Assembly (NCBI GenBank): GCA_903872875.1
Contig: CAIQMJ010001113.1
Span: forward strand, 1 to 5,547
Length of the DNA stretch: 5,547 nucleotides
Reading direction: 5' to 3'
From: an uncultured Variovorax sp.
GTDB taxonomy: Bacteria; Pseudomonadota; Gammaproteobacteria; Burkholderiales; Burkholderiaceae_C
Shown here: positions 1 to 5,547 of the stretch, one piece after another
How the letters are laid out: each line of letters starts with the position of its first letter
How positions within the stretch are numbered: the stretch's first letter is position 1
Program-made: the position numbers and the translations under genes
The notes under the pieces: generated by a model
The model's database searches: none
Told to the model about the DNA's origin: nothing
The model's input: only the letters and a program-made list of their open reading frames with translations

Positions 1-998
1 ACGAAACCCCACCGTCATCTGAGCGGGAAGAGCTGGAACGACAGCTCAAATCTTTTCGATGCGACGTCCACCGCCTGCAGCTTGAGCATGACCCTGTTGA
101 AGAAGGCGAGTGAACTCACAAAAAGAAACACGGGCATCGTGCCCCTTGCTAGAACTGCTGAAAGCGCTCGGCCTGGCAAGAAGCTCCTACTTCCACCATC
201 GAGCCGACTGCATGTCGCGGAAAGTACGCCGAATTGCGGCGTGCCATGGCGGAGATCTTCGCGCGCAATCATCGCTGCTATGGCTACCGCCGGATGTAGG
301 CGGCGCTGAGCAGGCAGTGCCTGCGCCTTTCGGAGAAGCTGATCCAGCGCTTGATGAAGCAGGAGTGGCTGGTCTTCGCAAAGCCGACGCAGCGCCGGTA
401 CGGTTCCCACCTGGGAAAGATCAGCCTGGCGCCAGAAAACATCCTCAACCGCGACTTCACTGCCACCGCCCCGAATGAGAAATGGCGTACAGACATCTCG
501 GAGTTCCAGATTGCGGCTGACAAGGTGTACCTGTTAACCCATGATCGACTGCTTCGATGGCCAGGTCGTCAGTTTGTCCATCGGCACGCGCCCGGACGCT
601 GAGCTTGTGAACACCATGCTGGATACAGCCATCCAGATGACTTCCAACAACAGAGATCGGCCTGTTGTGCATCCGATCGTGGCGCCCCACTACCGTTGGC
701 CCGGATGACTCTCGTGCAGCGCAGAGGTCAAGCTGATGCGTTCGATGTCACGCAAGGGGAGCTCGCCGGACAGCGCCGCCTGCAAGCGCCTCTTCGGGCG
801 GCCGCAGACGGAGCTGTTCTATCCTCGACAGTGGCACTCCACGACCATCGAACAGTTCATGCAGGCCCTCGACTCGCACATTCGCTGGCACACCGAAAAG
901 CGAATCAAGATCTCCCTGGGCTCGCACAGGCCTCTCGAATACAGTGAGAGCCTTGGAACTGCGGCATAACCCAGTCCAAGAATTCCGCCGCACCCCCA
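1..998 (+). mobile_element. Decayed IS3-family insertion sequence, left part outside window
   Basis: The stretch is recognised from the transposase relic it carries. The left end and most of the first open reading frame (the helix-turn-helix part) lie upstream of the window. The right end is not certain. About 30 bases after the transposase stop there is a GC-rich segment ending in a run of C (971-998) that would suit a terminal inverted repeat, but the matching left end cannot be seen, so the boundary is a guess. No target-site duplication can be tested. The element cannot be autonomous, because its transposase is broken in many places. Confidence 0.75.
3..969 (+). pseudogene. IS3-family transposase (OrfB, DDE integrase) pseudogene, 5' truncated by window
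   Basis: The protein can be followed only by switching frames. The coiled-coil end of OrfA (ERQLKSFRCDVHRLQLEHD) is read from base 3 to 92. An extra base near 93 leads to LLKKASEL. About 20 codons then seem to be missing near 145, before LLELLKALGLARSSYFHHRA. A further shift near 205-225 leads to KYAELRRAMAEIFARNHRCYGYRRM, which ends in a TAG stop at 297-299. The same frame continues through NEKWRTDISEFQ, with the first catalytic Asp intact at 492-494. An extra base near 533-540 leads to MIDCFDGQVVSLSIGTRPDAE, and a TGA at 706-708 sits where the family has Trp. The last part ends HTEKRIKISLGSHRPLEY and stops at 967-969. The usual HSDRG is read as HPIVAP (670-687), and the third catalytic acid is Lys (784-786). 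The enzyme is certainly inactive. The family call is secure from the motifs; the exact element is not identified. Confidence 0.9.
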
Positions 999-1093
999 AC
1001 TGGGGAGTATTCCTCCGGCGGTGGCAGGTGGCTCATACGGAGCGGCTGCTCAACCCCATCATCGGGCGGACTCTTCGAGTGTGATTCAGATAC

Positions 1094-1327
1094 AACCCCT
1101 CCACGTCGCACAGCTTCTCAACGCGTGCATAGCGACTACGCCACTTCGTCACCGTGGCTCGGTTGAGCCCCAGCGCTCGCGCAACGTCGGCGCTGTCCCT
1201 GTGTTCGCCTTCAGGTCAACACGATTCGCGCACGCAATGCCAATGCAGCCGGCAGCGATCCCGATCTTGCCTTTGATGCCAGCTCTGCTCGCTCGTCTTC
1301 GGTCAGGCTGATGCTGGTCGTGCGCGC
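1094..1327 (-). pseudogene. IS630-type transposase N-terminal fragment (helix-turn-helix)
   Basis: On the minus strand the sequence reads LTEDERAELASKARS, then LPAALALRARIVLT, and hits TGA at 1213-1211. A one-base shift restores EGEHRDSADVARALGLNRATVTKWRSRYARVEKLCDVEGL. This order matches the N-terminus of IS630-family transposases: an LT-ERAEL opening, an ALRARIVL helix, then a Mar/Psq-like helix-turn-helix with ARxLGxxxxTVxKWRxR and a closing GL. Family members continue for roughly another 250 residues with a DDE domain. Here similarity fades after about 1094, and the frame closes at 1035-1033. No in-frame ATG precedes the match. It is therefore a truncated, frameshifted relic. The family call comes from motif recall, not from a search. 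Confidence 0.7.
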
Positions 1328-1341
1328 GTACGCCGTTGAGC

Positions 1342-1367
1342 ATGAGGCCTCTCCAAGGAGGCCTCAT
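1342..1367. repeat. Perfect 10-bp inverted repeat with 6-base loop
   Basis: The arms ATGAGGCCTC (1342-1351) and GAGGCCTCAT (1358-1367) are exact reverse complements separated by TCCAAG. Pairing stops at both outer ends. Neither side is followed by a T-run, so it is a poor intrinsic terminator in either direction. It lies just upstream of the minus-strand IS630 relic and could be part of that element's end region or a protein-binding dyad. The structure is certain; its function is not known. Confidence 0.8.
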
Positions 1368-1583
1368 CCCATGCAGTTCTTATGCTTTTGAATTAATGCC
1401 AGCTGTGATAAGTGAGCACACGCCAGAACGCATCAGAGATCGCGCCCTAGAGAAGTACCTGTGAAGCGAACTGGATGAATCGTGCGTCACCGGCGCATGC
1501 ATCCGCATGCGACATTGATGAACGCGGCGGTCATCCGCCTTATGCGGGCACTGTGCTTCGGGCATTAAGCGCACGCAGAGCGA
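1368..1583. other. Unassigned spacer with no recognisable gene
   Basis: I see no convincing coding sequence in either direction. A short plus-strand reading (MPAVISEHTPERIRDRALE, from about 1397) is broken by a stop after about 22 codons and resembles nothing I recognise. Small local dyads are present: CGCATGC/GCATGCG with a 4-base spacer (1494-1511), and GGCGG-TCAT-CCGCC (1526-1539). Neither has a T-run. This may be further decayed mobile DNA. Confidence 0.5.
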
Positions 1584-1796
1584 TCAACCCAGTGCCTTAA
1601 GTTCCGTGTCGATCTTGTCCAGCGCATCCTGCGGGATCTGGCCTCCTGAGAAATGTGCAACCACGGCGAGACTCATGCCACCAACAGCACCGATCTGGGG
1701 ATGGGACGATAAGCCTGGCACATGCCTTTCAACGATGGACTTTGTAGTGGCATTGGCCAGGAGGTCGTTGACGGTGGATTCGGTGGAATGGCTCAT
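1584..1796 (-). CDS. Small conserved-looking protein of unknown function (70 aa)
   Basis: The frame opens with ATG at 1796-1794 and closes with TGA at 1586-1584. The product begins MSHSTESTVNDLLANATTKS and continues with VERHVPGLSSHPQIGAVGGMSL, ending in an acidic/helical tail (QDALDKIDTELKALG). It has no signal peptide, membrane span or cysteine. The pattern of a 'LLxN' helix, 'ERHVPGLSSHPQIG', then 'GMSL' resembles a short tail module that I recall at the C-terminus of some hydrolases in aromatic- and plant-compound-degrading proteobacteria. Here it stands alone. That resemblance is from memory and is not proof of function. A weak purine-rich stretch (AAAGAA on the minus strand) precedes the start. 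The protein-like composition favours this frame over the overlapping plus-strand frame. It could be a free-standing small protein or the surviving 3' end of a larger gene that captured an ATG. Confidence 0.55.
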   Translation of the reverse strand: MSHSTESTVNDLLANATTKSIVERHVPGLSSHPQIGAVGGMSLAVVAHFSGGQIPQDALDKIDTELKALG

Positions 1797-2265
1797 GGTT
1801 CTTTAGCTTTCGAGTTGGCCCTGATTGATTTATCGCATGCCCGCGGACCTGTAGCAAACATACGACGCGAAACTGCAGGGCCCCAGTCACAAAGCGCTAA
1901 AGGAGTGACGCTCTGACAGATGTGCCGCCCTACTTGAGTTCGCCCAAACTCATGGGAAGGCAGCTCCTCGGCGCCTTCAAGCCTGAGTCGGACGGGACCG
2001 TGAGGTAAAGAAGCTTCCTCGTGCATTGGACTTTGCAATGGATTGCGCATCGTAAGTACTGCATGCAGGTCCAAATATATTGAGAGGCGGCCATCTCGAT
2101 ATTCATCTGGCCTGATCTCAATATTCTTGGACCTTCGCGCATTACCGCCTGAGTCGATCACGGGTGCACACTTGGAGCAGCGGAGGCGAGTGATGAGTGA
2201 TCGCCCGGCCACGGCAAGACTGCGGTGCCCCTTACTTGTTCCAGCGGTCAGGGAGATTTCTTGAT
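1797..2265. other. About 470 bp without a recognisable gene, containing a nested dyad
   Basis: A 169-codon minus-strand frame spans most of this stretch, but its translation is compositionally odd and matches no family I know, and it runs across the strong inverted repeat at 2067-2134. I treat it as chance. A short plus-strand reading without a start codon (1901-2008, containing LSSPKLMGRQLLGAFKPESD) looks somewhat protein-like and may be a scrap of a former gene. No tRNA, riboswitch or clear promoter was seen. Confidence 0.5.
2067..2134. repeat. Nested inverted repeat with phased direct repeats, operator-like
   Basis: The outer arms are GGTCCAAATATATTGAGA (2068-2085) and TCTCAATATTCTTGGACC (2116-2133). 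They pair at 16 of 18 positions, plus one more outer A-T pair (2067/2134). Inside them a second dyad, GGCCA (2089-2093) with TGGCC (2108-2112), is perfect. The sequence ATCTCGATATTC (2093-2104) recurs as ATCTCAATATTC (2115-2126) exactly 22 bp downstream, about two helical turns. The AT-rich cores stand out from the GC-rich surroundings. The layout would fit a multi-subunit regulator site or the recombination site of a mobile element. The assignment is inference; the symmetry is directly visible. Confidence 0.7.
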
Positions 2266-2433
2266 ATGGCTTCGATCCGAAAAGCGAGCATGCGATGCAC
2301 ATCCTGGGCCTAGCGCTAGTCGCATTGACCGCGTGCCCTTCCCAAGCTGTCGACGTCTCCCTGGCGCATTGTCGTCACTTCTCCCGGAGATTCGTCCGAC
2401 CGCGTAGCGCCAATGGGTGGTGATCCTGCATGA
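2266..2433 (+). pseudogene. Possible remnant of a Bug/TctC-family periplasmic solute receptor, N-terminus only
   Basis: An ATG at 2266 follows a Shine-Dalgarno-like AGGGAG (2250-2255) and opens MASIRKASMRCTSWA before a stop. In the next frame, from 2295, a hydrophobic secretion-signal-like run is read (MHILGLALVALTACPSQA). In a third frame, from 2362, WRIVVTSPGDSSDRVA follows and stops at 2431-2433. Joined together these give the usual start of a Bug receptor: a basic N-terminus, a hydrophobic core, an Ala-containing cleavage region, then a strand with I-V-V, P-G and S-D-x-V-A. Intact receptors are about 320 residues, so most of the gene is missing. Such receptors are common beside aromatic catabolic operons in Burkholderiales, which suits this place. 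The match is short and needs two frameshifts, so it could be chance. Confidence 0.4.
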
Positions 2434-2492
2434 GAGGACCGCTAGGCTCGCAACGCGTCATGTGAACAGAATCGACGGAATCAACTATTTTT

Positions 2493-2498
2493 AAGGAG
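2493..2498 (+). promoter_or_regulatory. Shine-Dalgarno site fixing the GTG start of the hydroxylase
   Basis: AAGGAG lies 6 bases before GTG at 2505-2507. It is the best ribosome binding site in the window and supports the GTG rather than a downstream ATG. The residues right after the GTG already form the first strand of the FAD-binding fold, so a later start would delete part of it. Confidence 0.85.
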
Positions 2499-2504
2499 AA
2501 GCAC

Positions 2505-4109
2505 GTGCAACGCACATCCGTTTTCATCGTCGGCGGTGGCCCCTCCGGCCTCTCAATGGCACTTTTGTTAAATCGCTTCAATATTGACTACGTGCTGGTG
2601 GAGCAGAACCTGACCACCACCACGCACCCCAAGGCGCGGGGTACCTGGGTGCGCACCATGGAACTGTTCCGTCAATGGGGTGTGGAAGATCGCGTTGTGC
2701 GCCGTGGCCTGCCAGACGGCGCGACCGGCTTCGCCTTTGTTGAATCCATGAGCGGTCGCGAGTATGGCCGCGTGCCGAGGGAGCCTGACTTGGGGCAGAG
2801 CCCAACCTGGAAGTGCACCATCTCGCAGGACGTGGTCGAAGAAGAACTGCTCATCGCCGCTCGCCAGGACGCGCGCGGAAAGATATATCAGGGCGTGGAA
2901 TACGTCGGGCACGAAGAGGACGAAAACGGGGTCACAGTCACCACAAGCGATGTGAGGAGCGGGCATAAGCAGGTCTACCATGCGAAGCTTCTAATTGCTG
3001 CCGACGGTGCCGGTAGTGTGGTGCGCAGGCGCGTTGGCATCGAGATGAGAGGTCCCGCCTCACTCGCGGTGATGAGTAATGACTACTGGCAGGCCGACTT
3101 GTCGCATCTGCCCATCGTTCGGCAGATGGGTGCCTTCCGGATTGCACCCGCCCAGCTTGGTGTGCCAGTCGGCACGATTCTCAACACCAACGGTTGCGAC
3201 AAATGGCTCACTGTGAGCAAGCTCGCCGATGGCGATGCGCAAGTGGAGCCCCCGTCCGATGACGAGGTGGTGCGAGTCGCGCGTGCCCACACTGGTATCC
3301 CGAACTTGGAGGTGAAGATCATCAATAGATCGGTTTGGCGCGTGACCAAGCAGATCGCCGACCGCTACTCCAAGGGGCGCACATACCTGATTGGGGATGC
3401 GGCACATCGCTTTCCACCCACAGGTGGCTATGGCATGAACACAGGCATCCAGGATGCGCACAACTTGGCATGGAAGCTGGCGCTCGTGCTGACCGGTAAG
3501 GCCTCGATAGCCCTACTGAGCACCTATGACGTCGAACGTCGCCCCATCGGCCATGCCAACGCGGACTTCAGCCTCGGCAACTCCCTACGGTTCCGCTTAA
3601 TGGACGAAGCATTCAAGACGAGCAATGAGGCACAAATCGAATTCTGGATTCGCGATGCGGTGCACCACAGCCACAGCATCGGCCTTGGATTGGGCTTTAG
3701 CTATGAGCAAGGTGCGGTTATTTCCGACGGGACGGTGCACCGTGGCTTGGTTACAAACCTGTACAGACCATCAGACCGACCGGGCGGACGCTATCCACAT
3801 CTGTGGCTGGACCTGGCGCGTAAGCGATCGACACTGGACTTGTTCGACACGCGATTTGTCGTGGTGCATGGGCCGAAGTCAGGCGACTGGGCGCAGGCTG
3901 CAAAGGAGGCCGGGGAGCGATTGGGAATCGTCATCGACACCTTCCGGCTCGATGCGGTGGACCCGCGCGACGGCCTGGAGATGGGCATGCGGGGCGCGGT
4001 AGTGGTACGGCCGGACGGTCATGTCGCATGGCGCACGCCGGGTGGCGAAGGCGAAAGCCTCACAACGGTGCTCGGACGCGTAATGAGCAGATTGTTGACT
4101 CTCGGTTGA
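2505..4109 (+). CDS. Class A FAD-dependent aromatic ring hydroxylase (MhpA/TfdB-like flavoprotein monooxygenase)
   Basis: The 534-residue product is a soluble NAD(P)H-dependent flavoprotein expected to add one oxygen atom to a phenolic or aromatic-acid ring. The three hallmark motifs are present: the dinucleotide-binding GGGPSG (residues 10-15) with Glu33 ending the second strand, the Asp-Gly motif in LLIAADGAGS (Asp167), and the GD motif in YLIGDAAHRFPPTGGYGMN (Gly297-Asp298) that contacts the FAD ribose and pyrophosphate. The region around residues 440-534 fits the thioredoxin-like C-terminal domain typical of the PheA/TfdB/MhpA branch, and 534 residues is normal for MhpA-like members. The start is GTG. 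The gene leads an operon, with the next start 11 bp downstream. Possible substrates include hydroxyphenylpropionates, phenols or hydroxybenzoates; the sequence alone does not decide. The class is secure, the specific reaction is not. No defects are seen. Confidence 0.92.
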   Translation: MQRTSVFIVGGGPSGLSMALLLNRFNIDYVLVEQNLTTTTHPKARGTWVRTMELFRQWGVEDRVVRRGLPDGATGFAFVESMSGREYGRVPREPDLGQSPTWKCTISQDVVEEELLIAARQDARGKIYQGVEYVGHEEDENGVTVTTSDVRSGHKQVYHAKLLIAADGAGSVVRRRVGIEMRGPASLAVMSNDYWQADLSHLPIVRQMGAFRIAPAQLGVPVGTILNTNGCDKWLTVSKLADGDAQVEPPSDDEVVRVARAHTGIPNLEVKIINRSVWRVTKQIADRYSKGRTYLIGDAAHRFPPTGGYGMNTGIQDAHNLAWKLALVLTGKASIALLSTYDVERRPIGHANADFSLGNSLRFRLMDEAFKTSNEAQIEFWIRDAVHHSHSIGLGLGFSYEQGAVISDGTVHRGLVTNLYRPSDRPGGRYPHLWLDLARKRSTLDLFDTRFVVVHGPKSGDWAQAAKEAGERLGIVIDTFRLDAVDPRDGLEMGMRGAVVVRPDGHVAWRTPGGEGESLTTVLGRVMSRLLTLG

Positions 4110-4120
4110 CAGGCGGCTCC

Positions 4121-4504
4121 ATGCACGTTGGCGGGCTCTTCCACTACACGCTGCTCTGCGACGAATCGCCATTGCAAGGAGTCGAAGAGCTTTACGAGAG
4201 AGCCATCGGGTTTGTGCCGGGAACGCGGCCGCAATTGCGCATTCCAGCGCTGGTCGCTCGATGCCGACGGGCAGCCACTCGTGCATCTCTATGCATCCGG
4301 CGGGTTTCCGCAGGCGACAAGAGGGCGCTGGATCACATCGCTTTTCGACGTGGACCTGGAGGCCGCGCCGCGGGGTTCGTCGAGACAGACATCGAATTCA
4401 CCGAGGCTCCAGTTCCTGCGTGGCCTTTGCACCAAGTATTCATCTACGACCCCACGGGTCTTCGTATAGAGCTGACCTTCGAACTGAAAGTCGACACCGC
4501 ATGA
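4121..4504 (+). CDS. VOC/glyoxalase-fold protein with out-of-frame middle segments
   Basis: ATG follows AGGCGG (4111-4116) by 4 bases, and the 127-residue frame overlaps the next gene by ATGA. The ends are clearly of the vicinal-oxygen-chelate fold: GGLFHYTLLC at the start and LHQVFIYDPTGLRIELTFEL near the end. His8, His72 (in ALDHIAF) and Glu117 sit where single-domain VOC enzymes such as FosA place their metal ligands. Residues about 43-68, however, read as low-quality Arg/Ala-rich sequence, while another frame over the same bases (4248-4322) gives RWSLDADGQPLVHLYASGGF, exactly the expected family segment. A second short swap occurs near 4346-4376. Net length is unchanged because the shifts cancel. 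Either the gene is decaying or the sequence contains errors. In this operon it could be an isomerase, a lyase or an extradiol-dioxygenase-like partner; the reaction is unknown. Confidence 0.7.
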   Translation: MHVGGLFHYTLLCDESPLQGVEELYERAIGFVPGTRPQLRIPALVARCRRAATRASLCIRRVSAGDKRALDHIAFRRGPGGRAAGFVETDIEFTEAPVPAWPLHQVFIYDPTGLRIELTFELKVDTA

Positions 4505-5301
4505 ACAGCATCACCCGCCTTGCTCAGCTACGTGACACGCAGACCGCCTATTCGCAGTATGGCGACGCAGGCCCGCCGATCTTGCTGATCCACGGCGCCG
4601 AGGCTACACGCTCGTCGTTCGAAGAAATCAGCCAGATTCTGTGTGGCAGCATGACTGTCTACAGCTACGACCAGCGCCAATGTGGCGAGACGCGAGGCGG
4701 GGTCAGCCCTTCTTCGGTGATCGACCTCATCGATGACGCCGCGCAGCTCCTCGAGGAACTGGGCCTCAAGAAGCTGACGGTGCTGGGTACGTCTTTCGGT
4801 GGTCGCATTGCTCAAGGTTTGGCAATCTACCGTCCGCAGTTGATGGAACGGCTGATACTTTGCAACACGTGGCCACTAGACGTGGAACTGGAAGTCGCTA
4901 ACGTCAATGGCGTAGCACGCCTGCATGTACTGCGCACCGGATTGCCCGCCACCGCACGTCCGCTGGCCGAGGCCTACTACGGTGCTGACTATGTGGCCCG
5001 CCACCCCGATTTGATTACGCGCTTCGCGCAGCGCACTGGCAACGGCTCGAAAGAGCGCACGAAGCTGGTCCGCACTACCCATCCGCTCCCGCCGCAACTA
5101 ATCGCGGTACCGACCCTGCTCATCTCCGGCAGCGAGGATGTTGTCGTTCCGATGCAGATCATGCATGAAATGCACGCCAGGATAGCCGGAAGCTGCATGG
5201 TGGACATCCAAGGCGGCCATCATGCCATCACCATTGAACGGGCCGCCGAAGTAGCCAGCTGGGTCAAGGCATTTGTACAACGTGAAGGAATCGCTCAATG
5301 A
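4501..5301 (+). CDS. Alpha/beta-hydrolase, probably acting on a ring-cleavage or lactone intermediate
   Basis: The 266-residue product is a typical cytosolic alpha/beta-hydrolase. It shows the oxyanion-hole motif LLIHG (His31-Gly32), the strand-turn YDQRQCGET (residues 56-64), the nucleophile elbow GTSFGG with Ser98, the acid Asp213 in GSEDVVVP, and the base His240 in GGHHAIT, so the catalytic triad is complete. A cap region lies between about 122 and 195. Length and motifs match both C-C bond hydrolases (MhpC/BphD group) and enol-lactone hydrolases (PcaD-like); the YDQR motif slightly favours the latter. I start it at 4501 because the ATG overlaps the upstream stop as ATGA and the fold begins within 30 residues. 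The frame is open upstream to 4261, but that part translates the VOC gene out of frame. It overlaps the next gene by another ATGA. Fold certain, substrate unknown. Confidence 0.88.
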   Translation: MNSITRLAQLRDTQTAYSQYGDAGPPILLIHGAEATRSSFEEISQILCGSMTVYSYDQRQCGETRGGVSPSSVIDLIDDAAQLLEELGLKKLTVLGTSFGGRIAQGLAIYRPQLMERLILCNTWPLDVELEVANVNGVARLHVLRTGLPATARPLAEAYYGADYVARHPDLITRFAQRTGNGSKERTKLVRTTHPLPPQLIAVPTLLISGSEDVVVPMQIMHEMHARIAGSCMVDIQGGHHAITIERAAEVASWVKAFVQREGIAQ

Positions 5302-5547
5302 ACCCGGAGATGGCGTCGCTGCACACCGAGATTAGTAATCCCCCACTGAACGTCGCAACGCTGTTGGACGAGTCGCCGGTGCGGCGCGGCCACATTGTGA
5401 CGGAGGCGATTCTTTTTGCCGTGTTGATCACTGACGGCTACGACCTCCACGTAACCGGGCAGATTCTGCCGGCAATCGCCGCCGCGTTCGGCGTGACCAC
5501 CGCCAGCTTGACCACCGCCTATGCGGTTCAACCCATCGGTCAGGCCC
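5298..5547 (+). CDS. Major facilitator superfamily transporter, aromatic acid:H+ symporter type (partial, N-terminus)
   Basis: Only the first 83 residues are in the window; the gene continues past the right edge. The ATG at 5298 overlaps the hydrolase stop as ATGA. After a polar N-terminal tail comes VATLLDESP, typical of the AAHS family, then the first membrane helix containing the signature Asp46-Gly-Tyr-Asp49. In PcaK/BenK-type transporters this DGxD motif in helix 1 is needed for aromatic acid uptake. A loop (ILPAIAAAFGV) and the start of helix 2 (LTTAYAVQPIGQ) follow. The full protein would be about 430-460 residues with 12 helices in the inner membrane. It presumably imports the compound degraded by the enzymes upstream. 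The MFS call is strong; the subfamily rests on the DGxD and LDE signatures. Confidence 0.88.
   Translation, partial: MNPEMASLHTEISNPPLNVATLLDESPVRRGHIVTEAILFAVLITDGYDLHVTGQILPAIAAAFGVTTASLTTAYAVQPIGQA

Noticed and set aside
93..125. Programmed -1 frameshift between IS3 OrfA and OrfB
   Set aside because: The frame change near 93 is in the +1 direction at a C-run, not a -1 slip on an A-rich heptamer. It fits a decay insertion better.
1526..1539. GGCGG-TCAT-CCGCC as an intrinsic terminator for the minus-strand small gene
   Set aside because: The stem has only 5 bp and no T-run follows in the minus direction.
1606..1806. Plus-strand open frame opposite the 70-aa gene
   Set aside because: It is the antisense shadow of 1584-1796 and has less protein-like composition and no ribosome binding site.
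1793..2302. Long minus-strand open frame (169 codons)
   Set aside because: The translation matches no family I know, has no good ribosome site, crosses the strong nested dyad and overlaps the possible receptor remnant. Length alone is not unusual in GC-rich DNA.
4261..4500. Upstream extension of the alpha/beta-hydrolase frame to 4261
   Set aside because: This part has a partner-less Arg/Ser-rich composition, overlaps the VOC gene and lacks a hydrolase motif. The ATG at 4501 has the ATGA overlap and the fold starts right after it.
1..5547. CRISPR array, tRNA, rRNA or riboswitch
   Set aside because: No regularly spaced direct repeats, cloverleaf or conserved RNA core was seen on either strand.

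Overview
The window looks like a stretch of accessory DNA from a GC-rich proteobacterium, most likely a betaproteobacterium of the Burkholderiales type, with a sphingomonad as the alternative. This is inferred from the GC-rich coding sequence, the kinds of catabolic genes present and the decayed insertion sequences. No rRNA, tRNA or other species marker is present, so the assignment is weak.

Region 1 (1 to about 1370) is transposon debris. Bases 1-998 are the downstream part of an IS3-family element. Its transposase can still be read from residue to residue, but only by changing frame several times and passing two in-frame stops, and two of the three catalytic DDE residues are gone. A short minus-strand piece follows (about 1094-1327), encoding the N-terminal helix-turn-helix part of an IS630-type transposase, also frameshifted. 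A perfect 10-bp inverted repeat (1342-1367) lies just beyond it.

Region 2 (about 1370-2490) is mostly non-coding or unrecognised. It holds one plausible small minus-strand gene (1584-1796, 70 aa), an unusual 68-bp nested dyad with phased direct repeats (2067-2134), and what looks like the broken N-terminus of a Bug/TctC-type periplasmic solute receptor (2266-2433).

Region 3 (2493-5547) is a compact plus-strand catabolic operon that runs off the window. In order it encodes a class A FAD-dependent aromatic hydroxylase (MhpA/TfdB-like, GTG start behind a strong Shine-Dalgarno), a small VOC/glyoxalase-fold protein, an alpha/beta-hydrolase, and the start of an aromatic acid:H+ symporter of the major facilitator superfamily. 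The first gap is 11 bp, and the next two junctions are 4-base ATGA overlaps, so the genes are probably co-translated. The simplest reading is uptake of an aromatic acid, ring hydroxylation, and hydrolysis of a later intermediate. No ordinary ring-cleavage dioxygenase and no regulator lies inside the window, and the substrate cannot be named from the sequence.

The most unusual points are the VOC gene, whose open frame hides two stretches where the family-like protein lies in another frame although a possible metal triad survives, and the phased dyad upstream of the operon. I found no convincing evidence of a wholly new system.
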